Assembly (NCBI GenBank): GCA_948567375.1
Contig: OX419756.1
Span: 57,488,333-57,552,332 of the forward strand
Source: Lunularia cruciata
Lineage: Eukaryota; Streptophyta; Marchantiopsida; Lunulariales; Lunulariaceae
Direction of reading: 5' to 3'
DNA: 64,000 nt
A model generated the notes under the pieces. It was not told where the DNA came from. It did no database searches and saw nothing but the letters and a program-made list of their open reading frames with translations. Position numbers and translations under genes: made by a program. Each line of letters opens with the position of its first letter. Position 1 is the first letter of the stretch. This document shows, piece after piece, positions 12,880 through 23,900 of this stretch.

Positions 12880-13965
12880 TTACATATAATCCACTCCATC
12901 ACATTTCCTTTTGTTGTCTTTGCTATCTTTGCCTTTGGTAGGTAATGCTTTGACTGGTGTCCTACCCCAAAGACGCAATCTTTGTATCTTCAATGTTTCT
13001 CCATCCAAACTCTCCTCCTCCTTGGTGGTAGCTTTGCTCAATCTGACAATGACAACTTGAGTACTTCTCTTCCCCTTGGCAACCCTTGGACATACCAAGG
13101 CTCCCTCTTCTTCCTTCTTACACTCACACTTTGCTATTGACACCTCCAGATTTGGCTTCTCCACTTCCACAACCTTTTCTCTAGATTGCTGGACTTCAAC
13201 TTCTCCTTCACTGCCACTGCTCAATTCCTCACTCCAAAGTGTGAACTCTTCTTCTCCTCTCAAGGCTTCTTCCTTTAACTCAATTTTTTCCTCTAATTTG
13301 TCCTCCAAAGTTGATTCTTTCACTTCTACCGGCACTAGTTTCAGGTTAGGTTTTTGTATCTTCTTAGGCAGCACTTGTGTAAATTTTTCTTCAAGTCTAC
13401 TTTTCTTTTTGGGGATGAGAATATCCACCACTACTATTTTCTCCTTTCCACTCTTCATGTAGTAATCATCTCCTTCACAAACCCGCTCAACGTAAAAGCG
13501 TTCATCTGCATTAGTTTCCTTGCATAGCTCCAGGTGACAGTGGACCCACATTTTGCTTCTCTCCTCCAAAGTCAACAAATTCAGCCCAAAGTAGAAATGA
13601 GCCATAAAGGGTATGAAGTAGTGAGGCTGCATATCCATTCTCCAATCAGTGATCATTGGCCTCACATGCTGATGCAGACATTTTGCCCATTCCACCATCT
13701 CTCCTACAAACATTTGGTGAAAGAACACTGCCTTTTGCATCGTGATGTAGGTAGTTTGCTTTGGCTTGAACATAACCATCATCGCGCTCATGATCTCTCT
13801 TTGCACTGGATCTTTATAACTATCCACCTTATACCCATTCTTGGTGCAAGGTCTATTGAAATAATTCCTAACCTTGGCAGTTTCCTTTGACGCATCACAC
13901 TTTCGATAGAAGGTGACACCTCCTACCTCTCTTGCTTCTCTACTCAGGGGTAATCTCCAATCCAA
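12880..13965 (-). CDS. Unrecognised charged protein of element X (361 codons open)
   Basis: I do not recognise this protein. Residues 1-170 look globular, rich in Trp, Phe, Tyr, His and Met (for example GGVTFYRKCD near the start and PHYFIPFMAHFYFGLN in the middle). Residues 170-300 are dominated by Glu and Lys with short VEV and EKPNLE-like repeats, and the C-terminus is basic (KGKDSKDNKRK). It has no signal peptide, membrane segment, protease, RT or transposase motif that I can see. The start given is the first in-frame ATG after the nested solo LTR, whose edge lies about 70 bases upstream, so the original start may be lost. The length of uninterrupted frame amid badly decayed neighbours suggests either recent insertion or past selection. 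Charged coding-like sequence continues downstream to about 11800. Confidence 0.55.
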   Translation of the reverse strand: MDWRLPLSREAREVGGVTFYRKCDASKETAKVRNYFNRPCTKNGYKVDSYKDPVQREIMSAMMVMFKPKQTTYITMQKAVFFHQMFVGEMVEWAKCLHQHVRPMITDWRMDMQPHYFIPFMAHFYFGLNLLTLEERSKMWVHCHLELCKETNADERFYVERVCEGDDYYMKSGKEKIVVVDILIPKKKSRLEEKFTQVLPKKIQKPNLKLVPVEVKESTLEDKLEEKIELKEEALRGEEEFTLWSEELSSGSEGEVEVQQSREKVVEVEKPNLEVSIAKCECKKEEEGALVCPRVAKGKRSTQVVIVRLSKATTKEEESLDGETLKIQRLRLWGRTPVKALPTKGKDSKDNKRKCDGVDYM

Positions 13966-14038
13966 CTCAGTCCATAAAGCTGGATTTCCTCTCTTCCCTT
14001 CATGCTTTGGCCCATCCTTGCAATCACTGATGGGAATC

Positions 14039-14780
14039 TATAATACTCCGAGGACAAGAGAAGAGAGAAAACATAGATTTCATTCTTAATCCTCCGATGC
14101 CCCAAAGGAGCACCTTCTCTTTATTATATAGACAAAGAGGATCACCTCCAAGGAAGCTCCACCATAGGATTAGGCACATGGATAGGTGACATGTCAACAA
14201 GCTCCACCCTTGGATTACTTACTTGGATGGGTGACATGTTGGTCCTAGTCTTATCTGGTTGGTCAAACAAGCTTTGACTAGAGGGAATCTTTTTGGGAAT
14301 CTTCTTGTAGGAATCTCAGAATCACGTGGGTGAAGTACATTTAGAAAGCTCTCAACAAGAAAAACAAGGGGGAGGGAAGGCCAGCATATCTTCTATTTGG
14401 GAGAGGTGAATTTTACATTTTCAAGGCCTAATTCATCCGTTTAGGCCTCCAAAATTGCCTTCAAAGATTTCAGGCATATTTTGGTTCATACTCTATTAGT
14501 AGAAGTTCCCTTTTGGTGATACCTCTTTCTGATCTATTTAGTCCATCATGTGTAAAATCCTTCTAGATGTTACCAAACCAATTCTCACCTTTAAATCATA
14601 TGTCTAGCTATTGGTTCTAGGGTTTTCAAGTATATTTGGGTTTCTATACTATAAGTAGAAGTACTCTTTTGGTGATACTTCTATTTGATCTATTTTTTTC
14701 CATCATATACCACACCATTCCAGATGTTACTGAACCAAAATTCACATCTAGATCATATGGAACTAGCTCTAGATATTACA
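14039..14780 (-). repeat. Solo LTR, family B, long form, inside element X
   Basis: 742 bp, minus strand, from TGTAATATC to TATTATA, flanked by GAATC (14034-14038) and CAATC (14781-14785), a 5-bp target duplication with one mismatch. It has the U3 tandem duplication of the long form (two copies of the block with 'ccaaaagagtacttctact'-like wording in reverse). It sits just upstream of the 361-codon frame. Confidence 0.85.
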
Positions 14781-14785
14781 CAATC

Positions 14786-15469
14786 TCTACCATGAACCTT
14801 GGAAAACTCAAATTCCAATTCCAGGCCAAAAATGTGATACAAAGCTCAAAAAGACTTCAATCCTCACCACTACATCTAATCTATGCATTGCAAGATCCCT
14901 CACCACACTTTGCTTACTCACTTTTGAGGCCATTGTGTGCTTCCTCACTCTCCGCTTATAAAATATTGAACCTGAGATTCTAACCCACTCCTCTTGTGTG
15001 TTTGTAGTTTGTATTCCTTTGGGTCAACTCTGAAGAGGAACACGGTAGCATCTAGACATTGCAGTGCTTCCTCTATGAAATCTCAATTTTATAGGCCTTT
15101 GTTGATTGATCATTCTTCAGTCACTTCTACGTGTTACTTACCAATTCTCTGAGTTTGTTTCTTGTCACTTCAAGAACATCTTGGTCCTGAAGTAGTCACT
15201 TTCTTCCCACATACTTTCTTGATTGGCAGAACCCAAAGAAGTTTGTTATAGGATCTTTAGATCAGGTTGCACCACCTGATATGAAGTCCTCTTCTTCATA
15301 TTTCATTCTGTCCAACTCAAGTCCTTTGGACTTTGACCCGAGGTCGACTTTAGGTCTATGCCAAACACACTATTCCTCATGTTTCTTCCCTGTTTAGCCC
15401 TCCTTTGGCTTTACCAACGCACTTCTTCTTTAAAACTCAAAAAAACAAAAAAAATTGTGGGTACCACAT
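14786..15469. other. 5' flank of the element X gene
   Basis: On the minus strand this is the upstream part of element X. It contains one short open frame starting near 14930 but no recognised domain. An A-rich tract (15441-15454) and a TGTGGGTACCACA hairpin lie next to the element's end. Confidence 0.35.
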
Positions 15470-15796
15470 TATCATATACCACCATAGGTAGAATCACCAG
15501 GTTTGGTGAATTCATCACTCTGTCCATGAATTCTGCTCCAAAGTGATAAACAAGAGGTTCTCTCATTTTTTCACACTAGATGTACATAATCTTGATGTGG
15601 AATGGATTCAAGATTAGGAAGCTAGGTGCAAGAAATTATCCTCCCGGTGCATCCATCCTATCCGCTCTCTAAAGCACTTCCCAAGTCTAGCAATTGCACT
15701 ATATTCTCCACCTCAAATTACTTAGTTTCAATAGCTCGTGCTCTTCCAAGAGGGATGATCCACTCTCGTGGGTTAAAACACCCACTTTGATACCAT

Positions 15797-16398
15797 TGTA
15801 ATACTCCAAAGACAAGAGAACTCTCCAAGAGAGATACAAGAGAGAAAATACAAGTTTCACATTCAATCCTCCTCCGATGCTCCAAAGGAGCACCTCCTCT
15901 TTATTATATAGCAAAAAGGATCCCCTCAAAGGAAGCTCCACCCTTGGATCAGATACATGGATTAGTGGCATGTCAGTGAGCTCCATCCTTGGATTAGTTG
16001 TTTGGATGGGTGATATGTCAGTCCTTGTCCTATTTAGCTGGTCAAATTGGTTTGACAAAAGGGAATCTTTAGAGAATCTTCTTGTATGGAGCTCAAAATC
16101 GTGTGAGTGAGGTATTGTTGGAAAAATCTCAATGAGACAAATCAAAGGGGGAGAAGGCAAGCCAATTTTCCTTTAAGGAGAAAGACTGTTTCCATTTTCA
16201 AGGCCTAATTCATCCGTTTAGGACTCTAAAATTGGCTCTAAATTTTTTGGGCTGTTTTTTGCTTTTGCCTTATTAATAGAAGTACTCTTTTGGTGACACC
16301 TTTGTTTGATCTACCTAGCCCATTGTACACAACATCCTTCTAGATGTTACTAAGCTAATTTTTGTCTCTAGCTAATATGTCTTGCGGCTTGTATTTCA
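15797..16398 (-). repeat. 5' LTR of the 5.9-16.4-kb family-B element, short form
   Basis: 602 bp, minus strand, followed by a primer-binding site and leader. It lacks the U3 tandem duplication found in the 740-bp LTRs. Beyond 16398 the sequence changes abruptly to family-A pol sequence, so this edge marks insertion of the family-B element into the family-A element. Confidence 0.85.
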
Positions 16399-17435
16399 CT
16401 TGGCTTGAACATCATAAGGTTCAATTTGATTGGACCCAATAATAAATTCAAGTACAATACCAAGATAAGAATACCAATTAGATTGTTTGGCACCTTTGAG
16501 TAAGACACCTAAGAATAGTCAGTCCTAAGATGAAAAGTTTATCAATAAAGCGTCCATTGAGCAAGCTTTGGAGGAAGATATTCCTATTTTTGTGGTGTGG
16601 ATCAAGTTGATTGCACTTGGGGAATCTAATGAGAGCAAGAAGCCTCATCAAACAATGGTTGATCAAATAGTTCAAGAGTTTGTAGATGGGTTTCCGGATG
16701 ATCTACTAAAGGGATTACCCTCCAATTATGCTATGCCCTTCAAGATTGAGTCATTGTTAAGAAGTAATGCAATGAGTACACCAAGCTATTAGCTCTCACC
16801 AAAAGACTTGGACAAGCTTCAAACAACATTGATAGAGTTGTTGGAGAAGGATTTCATACAACATAGTACATCTTCTTGGGAAGCACCGGTATTATTTGTC
16901 CCAAAGAAGGATTGAGGACTTTGTTTTTGTATTGATTATCGTGACCTCAATAACAAACAATGAAGAATGCATATCCCTTGTCTCAAATTGATGACTTGAG
17001 TGGAGCACGATACTTCTCCAAGTTGGATCTTCAAAGCAACTATTGACAAAGTCCCATTGATAGAGAGGATGTGCAAAAGATTACCTTTTGCACATGGTAT
17101 GGGCATTTTGAATAGAGAGTTCTACCTTTTGGGCTCATTAATGCTTTGATAATCTTCATGGATCAAATGCATTGGGTGTAGGATGGGCTATTGGATTGAT
17201 ATGTAATGGTGTTTTGGATGACATTTTAATCTATAGTGAGATGGAGGCAAAACATGCAGATCACATGCAAGAATTCCTAAGACAATTATGTTAATAGAGG
17301 TTTTCTTGCAAGAAGTCAAGTGTGCTTTTTGGCAAAAGGAAGTTACCTTCTTGGGTCATAAGATCTCATCAGAGGGGATCAAGATGGAAAGGAGAAATCA
17401 AGACTATTATTGATTGGCCTAATCCAAAGTATACT

Positions 17436-18055
17436 TGTAACACCAATAATTTGAGATATTATGTAGAGGTGAAAATTGACTTGGTAACATCTAGAACAAT
17501 TTTTTGTATAATAGGCTAGGTAGATCATGTAGAGGTATCACCAAAAGAGCACTTCTACTAATAATGCAAAAGCCAAAAATAGATTGAAAACTTCAGAGCC
17601 AATTTTGGAGACCTAAACAGATGAATTAGGCCTTGAAAATGAAAACATTTCATTTGCTATGGGACTAAAGGCTTGCATTCTCCCCTTCTCCTCCCCCACT
17701 CCCCCCCATAGGATTTGTCTCATTGAGAGTTTTCCAACGATATCTCATCCACGTGATTTTGAGTTTCCTACAAGAAGATTCTCTAAAGATTCCCTCCAAT
17801 CAAACTTGTTTGAGCAACTAGATAGGAAAAGGACTAAAACGTCACCTATCTAGGCAACTAATCTAAGGGTGCAGCTTGATGATAAGTCACCAATCTTTAT
17901 ATCTGATCCAAGGGTAGAGCTTCCTTTGAGGGGATCCTCTTTGCTATACAATAAAGAGTATGTGCTACTTTGGGGCATCGGAGGATTGAGTGTGAAGTTT
18001 TGTTGCTTTCTCTTACATCTCTCTTGGGGAGTTCTCTTGCACTCAAGGTATTGCA
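17436..18055 (+). repeat. Solo LTR, family B, short form, in the RNase H region
   Basis: 620 bp from TGTAACACC to TATTGCA, flanked by ATACT (17431-17435) and ATATC (18056-18060), a decayed 5-bp target duplication. The flanks join as contiguous RNase H sequence in the related copy near 1390-1420. It lacks the U3 duplication. Confidence 0.85.
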
Positions 18056-20117
18056 ATATCACAAAGGTGTGAGCATTTAATGGATTGGCAAGATTTAACT
18101 ACTGGTTCATCCATTACTATACTCGTGTGGCCACACCATTGACCGACCTCTTGGTGAAGACCCCAAGCTTTCAATGGACCACCAAGCACAAAGAAGCATT
18201 CTAGAAGCTAAAACATATGGTGTCTTCAAGACCTATTCTTCAACCATATGATCCTCACTACATTGTGTGGTTGATTTTGATAGTTCTAACTTTACCATTT
18301 GAGTTATGTTGCAACAAGAATTTGTAGACATCTCATTGCCTTTAAGTCTTGCTGACTAAGCACCGCAAAAAGGAATTACTTTGCTTAAGATCAAGAACAA
18401 CTAGAAATAGTATATACCACTAAGGTATGGAGGCATTATCTCTTGGAAGAATAAGTGATCAAGCAAATCGATGACAAACCCTTGTTGCAGACTTTACATT
18501 TGGAGCACATGAAGAGTAGATATCATGGATGGGAGAAACAACTATAGTTGTTTGACCTCAAATTTGAGAACAAACCCGATATGTTCCATGTCATCCTTGA
18601 TACCCTATCAGAATGACCCGATCAATAATTATGGCAATGTCAATTGACTCAAAAGTCCAAATTGAGTTTAGGATTGCTTTACAACAAGACCCCTTCTTTC
18701 ATATGGTACAAGGTTGTCTTGCAACACATAACAAGGAATACAACACCTTCTCCTTCAAGGAAGGACTTTTATTTTGTGAAAACCAAATCTATGTTCTAGC
18801 CAAGGGTGATATATAACTTGTGCACTTTTAAGAAGCCCATGACTTACCAATCATTGGTCACATGGGTATGGACAAGACCTTAAGTACCTTATAATGCCAA
18901 TGGTGGTGGCCTAACGTGGCACAAGATGCTCACGAGTTTATCCAATCTTGTGAGAGTTGCTAATGTAACAAGGCCAACAACCAGAAACCAAGTGGACTCC
19001 TTCAACCATTTCTTATCCCATATGCTTGATGGGAACACACGAGCTTAGATCTCATCACATCCTTACTCAAGACAAACCAAGGTTACACAACAATCATGGT
19101 GTTTGTTGATAAGCTTAGTAAGCAAATCCATTTGGCACCAACCCTTGATATAGTGGATGCTCCAACATTGGCCTAGATCTACTTTGATAATGTCTTCAAG
19201 CATCATGAGATGTCTCATGTACTCATCTCTGATCATGATATTGGATTCAATGAAAATTTTTGGCAAACATTCCTCTAGCTACTTGGTACCAAGCTTACTT
19301 TTTCCACGGCCTATCATCCTCAAATTGATGGAGAAACCAAACATGAAAATCACACCTTGGAGGATATATTTTGTGCCTTTGTCAATATTCACCATACAAA
19401 TTGGGATGAATGTCTTGCAATTGCTGAGTTTATCTACAATAATTCCAAACATGCAAGCATTGGATTCTTTCTCTTTTTCCTTAATTTTGGCCAAGATCCA
19501 CTTGTTCTAGATTCCCTTCTTCCTAATCCTCCATCTCATGTGTACCTTCCTGACCACAATATCCTAATCCCTACAACAACCTAAATCTCATCTCCTTGTT
19601 ACTCAAAATTGTCAAAAATAATATACATACTAACATTGTTGTGATCTCACCTTTCAACTTGGTGATAAGGTCATGTTTTCTTCTAGTAAGCAACCCCTCC
19701 CACTTGATACCCAAGTTTATAAACTTACTCCTAATTAGATAGATCCATTTGATGTCATCTAAATCATTTTTTTGATTGCTTACCTTCTTGCCTTGCCTTG
19801 TCATATGGACATTCACCTTGACTTTCATATTTCCAAGTTGAAACCAAAATTTCTGATCCATCTTACTTTTCCTCCCATATCCAACCTCCTCCTCCTCTTG
19901 TCCTTATCGATGATCATGAGGAGTATGAAGTTGATTTTATCTTTGTACATCCCTATATTCAACATGGCCGCTAAGAACATATTGAGTACAAAGTTTTTTG
20001 GAAAAGGTATCTCCTTCATGATGCTACTTGGGAGCCTATTTCTCATCTCCAAAATGTGCAAATGGCCATCCAAGAGTTTGAAGCTTCCAAGGTGATGAGG
20101 AAGTCACCTACTAGCAA

Positions 20118-20596
20118 TGGGGGAATATGAAGATAAGTTAGTCAAGACTAAAAAAGTAGCAAATAAGCCAATTTAGCCAAGAATTGTAAGAATATTCTAG
20201 AAGTATCTAAGAAGCTACTTGGTACCTTCCAAGTATCGAGTAATGTGCATGCCAAGTAGTGACTTCTAGGAAGAAGCTTAGCTTCTTAGGAAGAAGCTTC
20301 TTGGCTAGCTTAGCTTGCATGTCAAGTAGGTGGCTTCTGGAAGCAAATTTTTTGGGAAACTTTCTAACTAGCTTAGCTTGCATGCCAAGTAGACAACTTC
20401 TAGAAGGAAGTTTCTTGATTAATTTGGCTTGCACTCTAAGAAGGCAACTTTTAAGAAGCTTCTCAAGAGCCTTGTATGTTCACTATAAATACCAAAATCC
20501 AAGCTCATGCTAGGCATTCAGAGTTTTCCCTCATTCAAGAGTCCCAATGTGATCTTTGATCTTCCATTCTCCTATTTCTCTCCTTGGTCTTTTATA
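20118..20596 (+). repeat. 3' LTR of the family-A element
   Basis: About 479 bp; start chosen by alignment with TGTAACAATATGG of the copy at 5887, though a start near 20128 is possible. It has the TATA box (ACTATAAATACC near 20480) and several AAGCTTCT motifs upstream of it, and ends CTTTTATA. Confidence 0.75.
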
Positions 20597-21133
20597 ATTT
20601 ATGAAATTGTAAGTCTCTTTGGTTTGAAGGCAACTTTCATCTTAAATTTCCAAATCAAGAAATTCTCCACATTGAATCTATTAATATGTGTTATATCTCT
20701 CACATTTGTCCTTATTCCTAGTGTGTCCCAATCTACTCTCTATCAAATTTGAAAAATCTCTTTTAGTCTCTTAGACTATTTGAATATTGACACTAAGAAT
20801 AATATCCAATCACTTTTGGCATGTTAGCTTGTGTGCCTATGATCTATAAGAACATTTCATGACTCTAATGCAAATCTAGACATTTATTACAAAACAAGAG
20901 GAGCACTAAAAGATATTTGAAGTAGTTGTGTTGAGTTCCTCTTATTTGGAGTCTAGTCACATAAAATGAGAAATGGATTACCTCCATGCTAGCATGAAAG
21001 TACTAAGCTAATGGAGCACTTAGACATATTGGCTTTACATGTATTGACTTCTTCTTGATCATTCCTCAACCATCCTAGAATCCGCATCTACTAGTGTCTC
21101 AATCAAATAATTACAAGAAAGTTCAAACCTGTA
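20597..21133. other. AT-rich spacer, nothing recognised
   Basis: Between the family-A 3' LTR and the Mutator-like transposon I see only short open frames with no domain. Confidence 0.4.
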
Positions 21134-21141
21134 TATAAGTA

Positions 21142-21340
21142 GAGAATTGCTAAATTCACCTCCCTCATGTGCCACTTATGGCTTGGCTTGGGATGTTTTC
21201 TTCACATATAGCCGGTCCCATCAGAGTATTTTTTACTGCTCTTTGTTCAATCACTTTGGCACCCATATCCATCATTTTTCATCTTAGACATGATACTCCT
21301 ATCATGTTTCCCACTCCTCAATCCTCATACAATTCCCTTG
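21142..21340 (+). repeat. Left terminal inverted repeat of the MULE
   Basis: Starts GAGAATTGCTAAATTCACC and aligns with the reverse complement of the right end, roughly three quarters identical by eye. The best stretch contains CTCCTCAATCCTCAT in both arms. Confidence 0.8.
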
Positions 21341-21400
21341 AGGTGTATCTAACACATCTTTTTAAGATATGAACTTGGATGCTATCTATTGCAAATGGGG

Positions 21401-23260
21401 TTACAATATTAATTCAACAATACTATATATTTGGTTGTGATGCAAACATAGGACTTTGAGGCATGTCCACACATTGTGACTAAGCTCTTTGCAGATGTTG
21501 CATCTTTTTACACATTTGAGCATCAATGCTTGCTCTACCATTTCAAATTGTGAAAGTTCATCATGCATTGAAGTTGTAACTTCTTTGCTCCAACTACCTT
21601 GTGAATTTGGAGGTAGTCCTTTCATTCATTGAATGGCCAGATTCTCCAATCCAAAATTTTATGAAGCCATGCTCAATAGTTGATTCTGCGTAACAATTTT
21701 TTTATGTTGTACAAACACTTGATATGTAGTCTCTATTGCTTGGAATTCAGGTTGAAGAGTGCTTGAACCACCATTCCTTTCATGTGTAATCAATGTCCAA
21801 AGAATTTCTAGATTGACAAGATGCCACATTGGATAGAAGTCATCCATCCACAAAAAGTGTTTCCTTATGCTCTAGTTCTAAAAGCATGCAATGGCTACAT
21901 AGAATTCACATTGTGGTTGTGAAAACCTTTGAACACTTTTACAAGGTAATACCATGCAAGTCTTTTGTAAGCTTAAATTGCTTCAAAGCCTCTTTGACAT
22001 CATAAAATGAAATAAGGTGAATGATACCACAAAAGAACTTCTCTTGTTGGTATTCCACAATAACTCTGATTTTCTTTGAGGTTCATTGTGCATTGTTCTT
22101 TTTTGTGTTGTTCTTGAAAGCACAAGATAGCCGGATTTGTACATCTTAAATATTGATTGTAGAAAGACTCAAGTACTCCTTGATCATGCTATATTCACCT
22201 TCAACTTGAGGACTATTAATATTCTTGAAATGTATGTATTGATTGGTCCATGCAGCCACAAAGTGTTCCATGTGTGAAATCCATATTATAGCAAGATACT
22301 CAATTAGCACAAGTATTTACAAGTATGTATTACATAATTTCTCCCCAACTTGATGTGAAGAGTTCCACCAAAGATGGCCAAAAATTATTGGTCCACTTTT
22401 AAAAAAATCAATTCCAAGTATCATCTGTACCAAGTATTTCTTGTCATTGGTGACCACATTCTTCTTGATATGCCATATATAGAGCAAATTCTTGAAAGTT
22501 GGAAATTCTAATGGTTTCACATTCATTGGCACAAGTTCTCAAATTTTTTAGAAGTTGGAATGCAAATGGTTTCACATTCATTGGCACACGTTCTCAATCT
22601 ATCATGATTGTTGATGGCTTGACTTCATACATGATTGTAATCCAATGCAAAGCACACCAATAATAGCTCATTTTTTTCCTTTCAAATGAAGGAAATTGTT
22701 ACAATAAAAGAGGTATTGAAGCTAGTCATGCCAATCATGGGGAACATTGGCATTCAAAAATGGTTGGTCTTGTAAGTATAGGCCATTACAAATACACATG
22801 GATATTGGGTTTCCAATTGAATGCATCTCAGATGAGCAAAGAAGAGATGAGTGATTTCATTGGCTGAATTGCATCTATAGTCACATCTATAGTTGGCCTC
22901 TTGAAGACTATACATCAAATCAAGAATTGGCGGCCTACCTTGTAGTTGATGCATTCAAATGCAAAGTTTCTCATTGGATGTTGTCTTGAAGGTAGCAAGA
23001 ATTTCATGATCTTGATGTCATAAATTTATCAATATATCCTTTGGGAAAACCCTTGCAACAAACATTTTTTGAGTCAACACACATTGCTCAATTGAAGACA
23101 ACATGTTATTGCATGGTTGGAGAGATTGGTTGAAGGTTTGTGGTTTTGTTGTCCATTCTGAACATTGACATGCCACCATCTATTAGCTTTTAAAAGTTGT
23201 ATAGAGTTGGAAGGAGAAATCAATCAAACCAGTTGCATTTTTACCACGCCGTTGGTATTT
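21401..23260 (-). pseudogene. MULE transposase remnant
   Basis: Broken minus-strand coding sequence. Near 22754-22954 a segment reads THLFFAHLRC then VFVMAYTYKTNHF, matching the core of Mutator/FAR1 transposases, where FFAHP...DATYKTN is usual. The catalytic Asp of the DATYKTN motif is Ala here. Near 22317-22500 TFKNLLYIWHIKKNV matches the (C/W)HxxKNV region of the same family. A CCHC knuckle, CNICKELSHNVWTC (about 21465-21506), matches the zinc knuckle near the C-terminus of these proteins. Several stops and frameshifts separate these blocks, so it cannot encode an active enzyme. Confidence 0.8.
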
Positions 23261-23369
23261 TGTGGGAGCTTTCAAAGTGTCATATTGTCCACATAATCAC
23301 ACTTGATGACAATGAAATTTCTCTGCATATCAAAGCATTGTATTGTGACTTCATACCCTTGTGTGTGTG

Positions 23370-23567
23370 CAATAGCTCAAATTCTTTGACACATTTCCTG
23401 AGAGAATTGGATGAGGATTGAGGAGGGGGCAACATGATGGAAGTATCATATCCTATATGCAAAATGATTGATGTGGGTGCTAGAATAATTAAACAAGGGA
23501 GCAGAAAATTATCCTTAGGTGGTTGGGGCAACAAGTGGGATGTGCGGTGGTGAATTTAGCAATCCAC
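23370..23567 (-). repeat. Right terminal inverted repeat of the MULE
   Basis: Reverse complement starts GTGGATTGCTAAATTCACC. It is the partner of the left repeat and is followed by TATAAGTA. Confidence 0.8.
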
Positions 23568-23575
23568 TATAAGTA

Positions 23576-23900
23576 TTGAGTACTTTATGTAAACCTTAAC
23601 TTCTATTATTATACTATGGTAGCTATACTGGCCTCAATTACCACATAAACTGCAATATGTCTAAAATGCAATCTCAACATGATGACCATGTGAATATTTG
23701 TTAGTGATCCATCACTATCAAGAGGCCAAGGGAAAGCTAGTTTCTATGGAAACAGATTATCAGAATGATCAAGAATAACCTATCCTTGTTAAGAAGCCCA
23801 GGAGAAGCTTGGTCCTATTGGCGGAGATTATCTTCCATGGGTGTGAATAGCAGAATGAAGGCCAAGAGAAAGAAGAAGTCTAGCTTCTAGAAGGAATACA
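23576..23900. other. Spacer, nothing recognised
   Basis: AT-rich sequence to the right of the MULE without a supported feature. Confidence 0.35.

Larger units (their letters stand above)
10981..15469 (-). mobile_element. Element X: unclassified 3.7-kb insertion with its own protein gene (4.5 kb including a nested LTR)
   Basis: The family-B leader is contiguous in the 47.7-kb copy but interrupted here between 10980 and 15470. The insert starts ATGACAACC and ends TACCACAT, flanked by TATCT (10976-10980) and TATCA (15470-15474), a 5-bp target duplication with one mismatch. I see no long terminal repeats and only weak inverted similarity at the ends. On the minus strand it carries a 361-codon open frame and further charged or coiled-coil coding sequence. 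A family-B solo LTR (14039-14780) is nested in it. The class is unknown: a large non-autonomous LTR derivative, a DNA transposon or another type are all possible. Confidence 0.65.
5888..16398 (-). mobile_element. Family-B Ty3/gypsy chromovirus-type element, fossil, interrupted by three insertions
   Basis: Minus-strand element in pieces: 5' LTR 15797-16398, primer-binding site about 15785-15796 (TGGTATCAAAG), leader 15475-15796 and about 10620-10980, gag about 9700-10620, protease about 8590-8840, RT about 7540-8170, RNase H and integrase about 5888-7480. It matches the plus-strand family-B copy at 47703-54313 throughout, including leader wording. The integrase C-terminus, chromodomain and 3' LTR are beyond the left end of the window, displaced by the family-A insertion at 5887/5888. 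Nested inside are a family-C solo LTR (8991-9680) and element X (10981-15469). It carries many breaks (more than ten), so it is much older than the 47.7-kb copy. Confidence 0.88.
16399..20596 (+). mobile_element. Family-A Ty3/gypsy element with chromodomain, fossil, 3' part
   Basis: Plus strand: sequence between protease and RT (about 16400-16800), RT (about 16800-17430), RNase H (about 18060-18500), integrase (about 18610-19600), chromodomain (about 19900-20095, ending in a TWEP-type motif), and 3' LTR (20118-20596). It matches the 1-5.9-kb copy. The gag half and 5' LTR are absent because the family-B element was inserted at 16398/16399; they may lie left of the window. A family-B solo LTR is nested in the RNase H region. 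It carries many breaks (more than ten) and is the oldest layer of this nest. Confidence 0.88.
21142..23567 (-). mobile_element. Mutator-like (MULE) DNA transposon, decayed
   Basis: 2,426 bp bounded by inverted repeats sharing the core ATTGCTAAATTCACC and continuing as recognisable inverted similarity for about 200 bp (left 21142-21340, right 23370-23567 reversed). It is flanked by a perfect 8-bp target duplication, TATAAGTA (21134-21141 and 23568-23575). The interior reads on the minus strand as a Mutator/FAR1-type transposase. Long inverted repeats and an 8-9-bp duplication fit the Mutator superfamily. Confidence 0.88.

Noticed and set aside
13076-13462. Plus-strand Ser/Phe-rich open frame
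   Set aside because: It is the antisense of the longer minus-strand frame in element X and has low-complexity composition.
10981-15469. Element X as an ordinary LTR element
   Set aside because: The two ends do not repeat each other directly, and the LTR inside it at 14039-14780 has its own target duplication and belongs to family B.
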